Below are positions 1-13,300 of a DNA stretch of 64,000 nucleotides, one piece after another; the first letter of the stretch is position 1; the number at the start of each line of letters is the position of its first letter. The translations under genes were made by a program, and so were the position numbers. Origin of the DNA: Callaeas wilsoni (lineage: Eukaryota; Chordata; Aves; Passeriformes; Callaeidae); the NCBI GenBank assembly GCA_013398955.1, contig VWPU01004452.1:293713-357712 (forward strand), in the 5' to 3' direction. A model generated the notes under the pieces. That model saw nothing but the letters and a program-made list of their open reading frames with translations. It ran no database searches and was not told where the DNA came from.

Positions 1-3000
1 AGGGAGGAAAACCTAGATCACTGAATTTAGCACTACTTTTGAATACATTGTCTGTCCCTCTGTCTGTACCACACAGCAGAAATGTTTTAGGAATGTCTTT
101 CCATTCCCATATGTCCATAACTGTAAGGTATTCCTCAGCTTTCAAGATCCTTATGCACCCTCTGACATAGTATTCAGACTTTTATCCATTTCTTTGATAC
201 ATTAAAATATAAAACCATTTGGATCTTGAAGTAGATAGCACACAAAATCAGATGCTGTAACCAATCAGCTTTCATACCGCTGCTGAAGCTGTCAGCGAGA
301 TGGTAATTTACCTGATTCTAAGTGTGCAAAATGTTAAAAGCGGTTTGTGCTTGCATTGGTGGCAAAGCAGATGGGGCCTCCTGCTTCCTATGAATTTTAT
401 TTAGCCCACCTCATTGCATACACATGAATGTATTGCATGGACTATAATGTCCTTCCTATCCATCTGACTTATCTGGGAGGGAAGAGCTCTCCTTTTGAGT
501 GTGATATAACCTGACCTTTCCCAACAGCTATTGATTATGTCTTTGTCTTCCTTCAAATGTTCAAATGTCTGCTCGTGCCTGTGTTCTTTCAATTAAGTAA
601 CAACAGGCTCTGCTGTTAGTTTGGTGATCTGAGAATATTAAAATACTTACTGGCAATGAGAAAGTTGCAATATTTTGCCACCAACAGTTTTATGCTACCT
701 ATTTGCAGCAAGTAACTAGATCTCCCTCAGCCTTTACCAACACCTGTTCTTCATACGCGTAAAGCTGTCTTAACGCGCACTCACAACTTCACTATCTTTG
801 CGAGATAGTGTATCTAGAAGTCATGCCACACAAGGTAATTAGAAGTTTACAACAGGAATTTCAGCCTGTTTCTAATCCAAGACTGTCTATAGTACTTCAG
901 TTTCTAAACAGAAAACATCCCTTTTTAACTTTGTCTTCAGCTTGTCAAGTAGAGCAAGCATTTGAATTCAGAAAGCCGCTGCCTTTCCCCCTCACGCATT
1001 GCTTCTCTGGATCCCTAAACCTTGCAAATAAAAAGCTACAGTTTTCTTCTTCATCTGAACAGTTCTGTAAGAAAGGATAAGGATGTTAAAATTCACAAGA
1101 TAACCATTTCATATCTGAGGCCTTGAAAAAATGCAACATGGGGTCTGGAGAGCAGGGAAAAGAAGGCCCTGGAGAATGATATTTCCTAAAGATTCATCTT
1201 AGCAGTTGCAATTAACTTCCTCAATACCTTTTGGATAAAAGTTATCAGATAAGAGATCAAGAGAGAGAACATGATTTAGCTCTAGCAAGTCTCGATTTAC
1301 AATCTGTCTTCCCTGATCTGAGCTCATTTTGTGCAACTCCTGTGTCATGTTCCTCTCTTGCCGAGATGGAAGAAAGAGTTTAAGTCAAAATAGATAAGTG
1401 TAGAGCCCCCAGAAGCCAAAATGAAATATCTCTTAATGGCATTTTTATGGCACTCCCAGGATATCACCGTATCCTACAGGGCTATTATGAGGGGAATTTC
1501 ATCTCCTTTACTTGAAAAAGCTTTGGTGACATTCTGAAAAAAATGCATAATGCAGCAATTTAAAATAGCTAAAATATTTGGTTCAAGTTTCCTGGATTTC
1601 AACCCTGCCTGAGAAGAAAACTATGCAGGAAAGGAGGTGCAGAAGGGAAAGGAGAGAAATAGAAATAACCCTCTCTCCGGTCCTCCTTTTGCTCTCTTTT
1701 CCCACCTCTCCCTGACTGATTCGAAATCAACCTGTGGATAGAGGGGGAGGATGCTGCTGCTGAAGAGCACTCTCTATCAGGCTTCTCTGTGGAGAGGTCT
1801 GATTTTCATGAGCATGAACAGGAAACCCCTCCCTGATCATGTTTCCAGGACTGGATTATTAATGGCTGTATATCCATCCCTTTAATTGCTTCCTCTTCTG
1901 GTGATGTGTTCTTTAGTCTTACATCAGCTAATGCACACCCTGGCACATATTAAGTAATGAAAATGCACAATCAAGGCACACATGCCTTGCAACTGCTGTT
2001 TATACCCAAGGATTTAAAACTAGTAACAAGGGAGGTTAATGTTATTCTTAGGAGATAACACTCGTTGCTATGGTGAAGATGTCTTCTGTCACTCACTGTT
2101 GGGAAGATGGCACCTGAGCTATGAATGTTTGATGGTATTTTTGCTTTTGAGATGAGCAGTAGCAATTATTCCAAAGCAGATACTAACCCCCCTGATTCTG
2201 TGCAGACATCTCATGTAGGTGTTTTGTATTTGGACGGGCTCCTCTCTGCCTTCTCGGTGGGCTCAACGTGCTGGCATTGATTGGGTTTTTCAAAACCTGA
2301 AGAAACAACAGAAAACAGTAAGAGCTGGTGTCAGAAGATAAAAATACTCTCACACAAAAATCCTGAAACTACCAGGAGACTTAATTTTTTTGTTGTTTAA
2401 TGGGTGTTAGAGTTTGCATCATATTCTGAGGATCCTTCAGTTTTTTAAAATATATAAAATTTCATTAGGCCTGATCTGCTGATCACAACTTCATGATCTG
2501 CACTTCCCACTAAAATTTATTTAGGCAATAATCCACAAGAAATTGGTTGTTTTCAGCAGTTTATGACTTGTTATTTAACATTTAACAGAATGGCAATTTA
2601 TTTTGGTAACAACCAATACTGAGAGGTTTATTGCCATTGTAAACCATAATCAACTGTTTGTATCATTACTAGTTTTTTAAGATATAAAAATGGCCAGCTG
2701 CATTGGAAAATTGCTTAGCAGCTATAAAAATTTCCACTGAAGATTATATATGGGGTTATTTCACCTTAAAGGTCAAAAGTCTTTAGAGAAACCACTCCTT
2801 TCAGTGGACATTTTCAGCAGACTGGTAAAGCCTAACCCCAGAAGTACAATTCTGAAAAATTCCCAGTAATTTTTTCAATTACGAATATGAAAAAGGACGA
2901 ATCTGTAGGAGATGGGCAATACGGAAGATTGCACTTTTTTTATCACAGCATCAGGCCAGAAACAAAATCTTGTTGTCTTTATAGATGTTGGAACAGTTTT

Positions 3001-6000
3001 ACTGAATTGTACTGTGCTCATAAATAAAAAGCTTAATTATCAAGGCTTCCCACTGATCTCTTAGTATCAGGCAACTGGACACAGATATTATCATTGACAT
3101 GTTTAGAAAGATTCAAAATAATTCCATTTTGATTGAAATAAGTTGAAAATGAGGGCATACATTTTACAACAGTGTATCAGTTCTTCATCTCAGACCATTA
3201 TAGTGGGCCACATCTCAGCGAGTAATTCACAGTGAATAATTTGAGTGTACAAACTACTTTCTATTTGTGCTCTCGAAAATATATTTACAAACAGTCTGTA
3301 ATTTCCTTTTTTTTCCTACTTATTTTGCTAATATTTCTTTTTACTCCATAGTTGCTGTAGCAGTTACTGCAGAATACTTGAGCTGATTTTAATCACAAGA
3401 CCTCTTCTATGTCCACTGTGTCAGTGGTTATGCACATTTGCACAGTTCATGCAAATGTTCACTTGGGAATAAAACCAATTCTTTCCTCTTAACACTTGTG
3501 CCTAGTTCAAAAGTTCATTCATCTAATCTATTTGTGCTACTAAAACTTTCACTAAGCAAAGCCACTCACAGAGCAGAAAAATGGATGAAAAACATCCATT
3601 TAAACCTTTGAGCAGGTAAGAGCAGGTTTGGTTTGGTTTTTTTTAAATTTATGTTTAGTAGTATTCATTCAACTCTTTAATGCTGATTGGAATTTCTGGT
3701 AGAAAGCTTTAACTCATTTTTTCCTCCAGGTTTCAAACATCATGAAGCAAGTTAATCCCTACTATAACTCCACGGAATTTGAGGACATTATAGCACAGAT
3801 TACTTTGGCACTGCATTTCTTGTTTAAAGTGCTTACCTGCTTTCACACACTTTTTAAACATCAAGAGTGATGGTTGCTGGATTTCATTATTCACATTCAA
3901 ATGATGTGAAATATAGGAAATACCATGGCTTTATGAGTTCCACTTCCTGTAACTTGGAGTGGGTTATTAGGATTGGCAGGTACATGCAGCTGTTGCTACT
4001 CTGCTTTACTGGAAACAGAAGTGTTCTGAACCTCCACAAAGTGTCCAGCAGGCTGCTAAAGAAAAGAAAATTGAAGAGACATACTCCTTGGAAGCACAGA
4101 CCACCATGTCAATCACCTTAGAAGCAAGAAGATAATTTCTCTTTAAAAGAAAAATCAAAATAACAACAAACACTTGTTTTTTACTCATTCACAAGCCTAG
4201 AAATAATAAATGACATGAAAGAAACTGAAAAAAAGTCCTCAGGAAAAAACTCCACAAACTCATATCCACTGCCTCGTCATATTCAGCCTGTCTTTCATGC
4301 TGTTAAAAATTCTCTTCAGCCCTGGGCATTGGTAGCAGAACTGCAGCAATGAGGATCAGGCAATCTTGCCTGCCAGTCAGAGGCATTAGCAATTTGCTGG
4401 TTGCAGAAAAACTAAAAATAAAAGAGGAGTATTTCATAAAGCAACAAAAGCAAGGCAGCCTCGTTTCTACCAGGCTGCCTCAGTATAGCTATAGGCTACC
4501 AGGTATCAGATATGAAGAGCATTTAGACCTGCTCAATGCTTTTGCACAAGTGCAAGCAGGGATACAAAAGCAGGCACAAAGGTCGATGGAAAGAAAACCT
4601 GTATTCTTCAGTTTACGTTTGCTGACTGAAATGACTTGCTATCAGAATCATTAGCAACCTCTGCTGGATGGACACAGCAGAGGAAAACGTGAATCAGAGG
4701 GTGGCTTTTCCAGGCTGGATGAGCTATTTAATTGAAAGAGTACCTTTGTCTTTTATGAAATCATTTTCCCGTCCACGTTTTTATGAAACACTGAGCCATT
4801 CAAAAATGTGAGAGCATTTACATTCATTCTTTTTGCTGCATTTTGGGAAATGGTATCATGTCCCCCAGCCCCTCACCTCCAGCCCTTTTGTAAGGTGTAA
4901 GCTATCACTTACCATGGCTTTTCTTCTTTGGTCTGGAATCACACAGTGCAGCCATTGGTATCATTAATAGCTTTAGAGTTGTCATATTTCCAGTCCTTCA
5001 AACTGGGCTGCAAAAGGCTATGCTTGCATATTTATTAAAGGCTATTGGCAACATAAGCTTGTAGTAGACTCACTTTCAGGGCTGTAATGTCATTTGCTTG
5101 TGGGTTCAGCATCCTCATCCAGGGACATCCCAAACCAGGAGCTCAGCAAGGAGCAAGGACACCTCAGTGCTCTGCTTTTTCTTGTGATCCATTGACAGGC
5201 TTTTGAAAGAGGACTTTTCACAATATAGAACCAATTGAGGAATGCTTCCCACCTCCATTCTCAATCCAACAAAACCTGTGTGTTTTTTCAGCTTCAAGCC
5301 AACCTGAGTAAAGAGGTCAACTTTCCCATGCAGCTAATGCTGAAGCAGCACAAGCTGATTTGTATTCTGTAGGGTCACTTAAAGCCTCGAGTGTTAAGCT
5401 AAAGTGTCAGACAGGTCCCCATGGGGCGAATCACTGCAGCTCTTGGAGCACTGTTTCTTAGGAGGAGAGTTTCATCCCTCATTAGAATTCGTTTTGTAAT
5501 ATGGATCTCTTCCTTCCTTTCTCACAGAACTGGAAGGACCAATTGGAAATAGTTATCACTGCTGACATTCAAAGCATTATTAGAATGGCAGCACACTGTA
5601 AAAAAAGAATATTCATTCTATTGTAGGAGATCCTGATAATTCAGGTGTTGTTAGACTCCAATGGAGTCACTTCTAAAGCTTTCCTCAGCTTCAGGTCCAG
5701 CAGCCTGGCTTTCATGACAGACCAGTGAGACTGGAGTACAGGTGATGCCCTCCGAACCTCTGGGTTGATTGCTTTTTGGGTTTGTTTTGGGGTTTTTTTT
5801 TGGGGGGGGAAGAGGGTGGGGAGGTGGAGGGGGAGGGGGAAGCTGTTTAAATGAGTAGAAAAAGCCCAGGCAAGTTTCTGTGTTTCAGAATCTAAGCCCT
5901 CACCTGCCGCTGCGTTAACATCTGCAAAGGTTTTTCATTTGTTTTGGTCATATGGATTCTGTAAGGTGCTATCTCTAGTTTTGCCAGAGAATTTCAGCTG

Positions 6001-6060
6001 AACATATATAGGCATAAATAAATCCATTCCTCAGGTGAGGAGAGGAGACAAGGGGAGAAG
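1..6060. other. Non-coding flank, no gene seen
   Basis: AT-rich single-copy-looking DNA. Short frames occur but none resembles a known protein or shows paired splice sites with conserved reading. By human synteny ENOX1 would lie on this side, tail-to-tail with DNAJC15, but I recognised none of its exons. It holds the G-rich tract at 5776-5842. Confidence 0.6.
5776..5842 (+). repeat. G-rich tract, quadruplex-prone
   Basis: Contains a run of eight G at 5802-5809, then GGG, GGGG, GGGGG and GGGGG separated by one to five bases. This meets the usual four-run G-quadruplex pattern several times over on the plus strand. Confidence 0.85.
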
Positions 6061-6132
6061 AGTTGGACTCATTGATTCTTGTGGGTCCCTTCCAGTTCAG
6101 CATAGTCTATGGTTCCCTTCTATGACTCTGTA
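6061..6132 (+). mobile_element. CR1 3'-end fragment (sense)
   Basis: GTTGGACTCATTGATTCTTG, GGGTCCCTTCCAGTTCAG and a TCTATGGTT...CTATGACTC tail match the conserved 3' end of avian CR1 LINEs, which finish in ATTCTATG repeats. It is a short 5'-truncated copy. Confidence 0.8.
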
Positions 6133-9097
6133 GGCCAGCCAACCCCGAAGCACATGGGGGGTGCTTGTGTGTGCCTGGCATAAGCAGATCTAAAAGTGCC
6201 ACTGCCAAAGGCAGCTCCTCTCCAGCACCTCTGTGTGCACCCATGCATTCACATCAGGGCAAGCCAGAGACTGTGCAGTACAGCTGATGTCATTTCAGTT
6301 CACTGAAACTACAGCCCCATCACAGGCACTACTGCAAGAAGGAATCACGTGCAAGCCACAGTGGCCTTCCGTGGTTACATGCCAGTGAGTTGGTATAAGC
6401 AGGTCACACTGCTGCTACCTGCACCCACAAAAAATCCAATAGAGACTCACAGTCATTTAGGAGGACGTGTGACATTTTCATTCTGTCTTCAGACTCTGAT
6501 ACAGCCAAAATAGCCTAGCTTCACGCCTTTTAAACCATATCCCTTTGGGGGGTGGGAGGATATGTGCTGCTGAGGAGAAGAAGAAAACCTTTTTGTATGT
6601 ATTTAATTCTCAGCAGCTGGTAGTCTATTCAGCTTGCTAACCAACTTTACATACGCAACTTCAGCGCTTAGCAGAAGATGGATGCACAAGTTTGAGGAAG
6701 GGGGAAAAAACCTCCAACCTTAAATCACATTTAGAGATTCCAGGCAGATTCCAGTATTAAAATGGAAAAAGAAATAGTGTCCAGAAGTTTAGGAGAGAAA
6801 AAAAAATTCCTCTGCGCATCGCTGAAAAAGGTTTGTAAAGTCTACAGAAGTCTTCACTGCAGTGTAATCCTTCCTTCCATCCCCCCAAACAGTTTTCACT
6901 TATCTTCTCTGTTCGTGATTGCCTTTATATTGTCATTGACATTGTGTTGCATTAAGTCAGTCTCTAATATTAGATGCAATTATGATACCTGACATTGAAA
7001 TTGCGCTTAAAGTAAGATTCCACTTCAAGGAGTCACCTTAGATCTATGTCTTTGTAAGGCTGTTTATTGCTTTTGTGATTGTGCTATCAAGTATTCTTTG
7101 CAAAGAAGTACCAAGGTGCTAACAGTGAGATCCAAAACAGATAAAAGGAGCCAAACATTTGAGTAACTTGAATTACGATGTCTGCAGTCAGACTTGTACT
7201 CTAGAAACACCTCCCCAACTGTTTCTTCACCTCAGTTTTGGAAAGTACTGCAGTTATATTTTTTCTTGATTTAACCTCCTCAGGACTATGTCGTGCCTCT
7301 GCACAGTGCTAGAATTGAGTCTGTTATTGCTAATCGCCCCTATGCCCAGACATCAAGAAACTAGGAAATTAGATGACCCATGGATGCTCTTGGAGCCAAA
7401 GTGACTCTTGATCCCCCACTGGACACACTGGCACACTCTCAGGCGTAGTGGAAACTAAGAGTTTAAAACACTTTGTGGATTTACCTCAGTATTCTCAGCT
7501 ACAATTTTTTTACCCTGGATTTAGAAAACTGGACCACAACTTGATCCTTTTACCTCACACATCATGTTCCAAAAGTTTCTGTGTCATATTGTGCCATGGG
7601 TCACACTGACTTGTGCCTTCTGTCTTGTAAGAATGCCTGTACCACCAGCTTGACAGTAGCAACACCCAAGTGTAACTAACTGGCAATTAACTCCACTAGG
7701 AGCAGGATCCAGCTCCTTCACAGTTAAAATCATGACTGCAATAGAGTTAACAGCAGAAAACAAATTTAGAAGGAGAAGAAAAAAAATCAACAAAAATAAG
7801 ATGTGACAAGTGCTTATTTACGTAGTCATTTTTCAGGAGCTGAGCTGCACTTTAATACATAAATGCATTGTACCTTTAGTAAAACCTTCCTCCTGAATAG
7901 CTAATAAGTTATATTTAAGTGCTTTCACCAATGAACTGACTTACTTTAGTTACTGTGAAATCATTTTTATTATCCTTCTGTCCAAAAAAGTTGGAGGTAG
8001 CTAAAATCATTTTGGTGCACCTCTTGCAAGATCATGAATTATTGAAGACTGGAACTAGAGTGGTTGCACGAAGAAAAAGACAGATAGTAGGCCACTTTCA
8101 CAGTTACTGAGAAGATGGCTAGAAGGAAAGGCAGGAGCCCTGGAAACATCTGCAAGATTGTATCTTAATGATGGGAATGGTGGAAAAGATCGATGCCAAC
8201 TCACCAAACATTGAAATATTTTATTGTGTAATAACAACGTATAGAGATGCCAACTGAGCACGTAAGGAAGTTGCAGGTGTTGCTTTGTGGCACACCTCCC
8301 GGATCCCAGCTTGCTCTGCCAGGTATTTAAGGCCTCTGCTGAAAGGGTACCCATGTGCTCTTGAGAGTGATGTGGACTGGTGGTTAAATAATACATCAGG
8401 ATCAGAAGAAACATAACAAATAGGAGCTTACAAAGGACTTTTTAAATCTCAAATGGGAATCACACCGCTTCTTCCCCAGCTTCAAGTAAAATAAACCTAA
8501 CTGGGAATCTGGCAGCCCTCTACTTAATTCAAGAAACCTGATCTGCTGTCAGTAACCTCAGCCCTCAAATCTTTAAGCCTCTCTCAGCTGATCAATTTGT
8601 CCCCTGCAGCAGTTCTGTCCACAGAACTTCCCATTGACGCCAGTGCAGGAAGCACTGAACAATTACAGGCTGGCCCACTGTTGAACAAGGTAACTAGTTC
8701 TATACTATGTGCTCACGATTTAGGGAGGTATTTCTGTCTGTTCGGGCCAATGGCAGTTCTACAAGGCAGAATGTCTTTGTTCTTGGCCCAGTGGAGACTC
8801 TAAGGCTTCCCACCACCCACTGTTAAGAACAAAGGACTGACTGGACCAGCAGCACCAAGACTGGACCCAGAGCCCGCTGAAGCATTGGCTCCAGGACACC
8901 AGCAGAGAGTGGTACTAAAATAATGATATTTTGTATTGTGCAGCTCTCAATACTATTTTAAATATGATTCTAAGTTCAGCTGTACTTCAGACTTTATAAA
9001 AACCAAGCAAACAAAAGCCACACATAGAATTACTGCACGCTACTTCCCTGATGTGACTCCTTATTATACCTCTGCCACCCGTCCTCCCCACCAGATC
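6133..9097. other. Non-coding interval, no gene seen
   Basis: Unique-looking AT-rich sequence between CR1 copies. No supported exon, RNA gene or named repeat. Confidence 0.55.
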
Positions 9098-9985
9098 TCA
9101 TTGCATAGGACAATTCAGGTTGGGAGGGACTTCAGGAGGTCCTTGGTCCTACTTGCTGTTCAAAGCAAGGCCACATGCGAGGTCAGAGCAGTGGATCTTG
9201 AAAAACTCTTGAGGAAGGAGAACACACTACGTCTCTGGGCAACCTGTGTCACTGCTGGATTGTGGGGTGAAACAGTATTATGTCCAACCTCCACCTCCCT
9301 TTTCAACTTGTGCCCCTTTTTTCTGAACCTCCCACTGTGCATAACTGTGGAGAGCCTGGACCCCTGTTCTTTATGACCTTATGATGCTGAAGGGCTGCTC
9401 TGAGGTCCCCCAGAAGCACTTTCTTGCTTCAGGGTGAAAAAGGCCTACTCCCTCAGCCCCTCCTCACAGAAGTGCTCCAGCCCCCGAACACTGGGGTGGC
9501 CTTTGCTGGACCTGCTGTAGTTGGCCTCCTGTTCAGAGGTCTCCCGACTGGATGCTGCAGCTCGGTGTGGTTGGCTGAGAAGAGCTGTTTCTGCGGATCT
9601 GGTGACCCTGTTCTTGTTCATGCAGCTGGGAGGCTGCTGTCCATCTCTGCTGCCAGGACATGCCACCGGCTCTTCTTGCTGTGCTCCAGGCCTCTTTCAG
9701 CAGAATCGCTCTCCAGCCTGGCATTCTCCAGTCCCTAGAACTTGAAGGGGCACTTCCTTCCCAGGCACCTGGCTCTGCACATATCCTTGTGGAATTTCAT
9801 GAAGGGTTCCCACCACCCCATTCCTGCAGCCTCTCTGGGTCCCCCTGAATGTCAGCTCTTCCCTCCACTGTAAAGAGTGGTTCACGTCATTTGGCATCAT
9901 TGGTAAACTTGATGAGAGAGTGTTCAGTCTCCTTCTCCAGGTCACTGACAAGTTTGTTGAACAGGAAAAGACCCAGGACACACCA
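9098..9985 (-). mobile_element. Diverged CR1 LINE copy (antisense)
   Basis: The left end reads CAATTCAGGTTGGGAGGGAC, the reverse of a CR1 3' end. Further right are CTCAGCCCCTCCTCACAGAA, a segment ending in CTGAATGTCAGCTCTTCCCT, and ACTTGATGAG...TTGTTGAACAGG, in the order expected for one CR1 read in reverse. It is about 890 bp and well diverged, so it is old. It carries no intact reverse transcriptase frame. Confidence 0.75.
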
Positions 9986-10102
9986 GCCTATGCATATAGT
10001 AAGCCCCTTAACCACTTCTATCTGCTCCCAGTCATGCCAACAACTTCTTATCTATTGAGTTCTTCACTAGAATTTTGTTTACGTTTCTTTCATTTTATTA
10101 CA

Positions 10103-10335
10103 AAATCACAGAATGGTTTGGGTTGAAAGGGACATTAAAGATCCTCTCATCCACCCCCGCCTGCCATGGGCAGGGACACCTTCCACTAGACCAGGTTGCT
10201 CAGGGCCCCATCCAACCTGGCCTTGAACACTTCCAGGGATGGGGTAGCCACAACCTCTCTCAACAACCTGTACCAGTGCCTCACCACCCCCATAGTGAAG
10301 AATTTCTCCCTAACATTGTATTCGTCAAATTGTAT
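10103..10335 (-). mobile_element. CR1 LINE fragment (antisense)
   Basis: AATCACAGAATGGTTTGGGT through CCATCCAACCTGGCCTTGAA to AGTGAAGAATTTCTCCCTAA is a clear CR1 3' region in reverse. It is better preserved than the copy just to its left, so it is probably a separate, younger insertion. Confidence 0.92.
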
Positions 10336-13300
10336 TCACTGGTATGTTTAGGACCGCTGCTGCTCCTTGCACCATAAACTGTTCACTCACCTGCCAAGAT
10401 GTTAAGGAACATCCAAGTTGCCTAAATCAAATCCAACAGTCAGGAGAAATCACTGCATTTGGAACTATGCTTTATGTAATGTTTACATCATACAGCAACT
10501 TTGTAGAACGTTGCCACTATTTAAAACTAGAGTTTATTAGATGAAATATTTGCCATATTAAAAAAAAAATCTAGCTAATTAACTTCTCCTTGTATAAGTC
10601 AGTATATAAATAAGGAAATTGCAATAGCACAGTAGAGGTGTTTTAACATCATATGAAGATGTAGAGCAATTACTCTGTGTTCCATAACTACCTCTTGAAA
10701 AATCTTAAGAATATTAATCTCATGATGTTACCATTGTCAAAATGATATTTCTCATTCTAAGTATAGTTTTGTGATTTCCTAATAAAAAAAGGAAGTAGGT
10801 GTACTGCTAACTAGGCTGACAATTCAAGTATTCACGAGTATCCATGGTTCATTGACCATTAACAATCAGTAAGACATCAAATGATGATTTAGAATTCCCT
10901 CCCTCCTACTCAACGCCCCCAGAGTAAAATACAAAAGCATATTTTAAATGTAGCTGAAATTTTAATCATTTGCAAACAGAAAATTTTATTTGGGCAACAT
11001 CCCAAAAAGCTGTCATTTCTTATTTTTGCCTCATTTAGAAAAAGCTGGGTACATGGATCATGTGCAAATACAGTATGATGATGACAAACGTATACTATTT
11101 CTTTAAAAGACTCATAACTACAGTGTATGTATCCATACCAGAGCAAAACTGAGAATAAACTCAATAAAAAGCAAAAATTGGAGACATTTGGGTGGTGTGT
11201 GTTGTTCGATTTTTTATTTAATTGCTTCCTATTTACGCACATAATTAAATTAAAACCTCTAATTTACTCTGGCATTACTTTCACTGTCTTGATCTGATTT
11301 GGAAAATTTAGTAAAAAAAATAAAATCAAAAAAAGTATTATTTTTTATAAGTGTGCCCCAGTACAGATGCAAAATTCCACACAGGATCCTGAAAAGCTCT
11401 GTGTATGTGTATAAACACGTGCATGCTTATGCATACATGTACATACAACCTGCTGCTTGAGAGCAATTGCTGAAATGACAAAGTTCAAATAAGTCCCAAG
11501 ATTGTGCTGGTGATGATCCAAATTCACTAATATAGCTTTGCAATCTACACAGAAAAACCTGCTGCTTATGACCCAAGGAAAACATTCATTTTGTCATAAT
11601 TCAACTGAAAATTCTGGAAAGTTTAGCTGGCCATTTAGTGCCAGTCTACTGTGCTGCTTTCCAAAGTCACACCAGCATACAGAAGCTCATAGAAGAGTCT
11701 GAATTAAAGGAAAAACCCTGAAGACCAACCTGTGGGAAGTGAGTCTCCTAAGAAGTCAATAATACCTCAGCAGGTGAATTTCCTTAAGTTGTTTAGACAT
11801 CAGTTCACAGTTTGAAGCTGACCTGAGCTCAGTACTCATGCCCAGGAATCTTGCAGGTTTTATGAGCCTTACATCCTGCAGCAAGGCACAGCTGCAGCAG
11901 GAAGCAGAGCAAGTGCTGTCACCTCCTCAGCCCAGCTTCATCACCAGTCTCACACGAGTAGCAGGTCAGATATTGTGATTTTCACACCCAGGCTGACGAG
12001 GCACCCTACAATCACAGATACCAGATCAGGTTTTTCAGGGAACTGAAGACACCAGACACCCAATCTGTTGATTTAAGGATGAGAAAAGTGTTTAACTGAG
12101 CAAAGACCTCGCAAGGAGAAAGTAATCTTACACCTATACAGAAGCAAAACACCAAGCATACGGGACAGTAAATTTTTACCTTTAAAACTACCTAGAAGAT
12201 CAGGCAAAGTGATGTTCACTTTTGTGAACTGTGCCCTTGTTTCATGTGTCTCAATTCTAACCCAGTCCCCTCCTAAGCCAGCAAAAGTTTTGCAAGTGGC
12301 ACTCATGCACAGGCAGATAACCAGATTTCACTGGGTCTTTTTGTAGACCAATCCCTAACTGTGCTGTATGAAGGGTAAAGAATGAAATACTAGGCAAAAC
12401 TCCCGCAGTCTAAGAGCAAAAACAAGGCAGATGAGCAAGCCCTGCTTCATTTAATAAACTGGGACTCAACTACAGCAATGCCAGATAAATGCACTCAGTC
12501 CTGCCTGACTGTTGAAGCTGTAGAGGATGTCTGGGACTGGGAGAAAAACATCTGGGAATTCCCAAGCTAAGAAATTACAGATGAACATTTTCTGAACACT
12601 AAAGCAACACATGAAAAATGAGTCTGCTTGTAGTACAGATGGACAGAAATTAGACACCAGAATAAATCAACCTCTATGCACTTTTCTTACACAAAAAACA
12701 CTTACGTTTCTGACAAGAAAATAGTCGCAAGAGGCTGAATATTTTTGAGATTAAATTACCAGGCTGTTTTTAAAAATAGTAGCATCCTGTTCCTCCTAGC
12801 CGAGTTGAGCATCAATCCAGGTGCTGTTTTGAAAGGCAGTCTCCAAAGACATTCCTCAGCCTGCCATGTTGACTATCAGCAACAACAAATTGAGCAGCAT
12901 TTCCATGATTTGCCTTTCCCTGTCCTGTATTCAACCTTCTAAACATCACTTAGTAGGTAAGGCAAGCTGTGCAAGTAAACAGACAAGAAAAAATATGCTT
13001 TCGTATGTGTGATGCTTTCACAACTGCTCCTCATCAGCTTCAATCATTTTACAGCATTTTCCAGAGATAGGATGAGCCAGTTTATCTGTTGAATTTTTTA
13101 ATTTGTTAATTTATCAAATTTGTTAACTGTAGTCTGCTCTGAAAAAAAATGGACAAAGCAGAACTAGAACTCAGTTTTATTTCTTTTTGTTAAGAAGGAC
13201 AATCTCTCTCATAACTGAAAGGCAGAAGAAAGTGTTTCATCCAAAATAATCATATATGAATAATTAGATCAGGAAGGAAATGATCAACAACAGAATCTCA

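Noticed and set aside
8936..9376. 146-codon open frame on the plus strand
   Set aside because: Its second half reads through an antisense CR1 copy; no real protein is supported.
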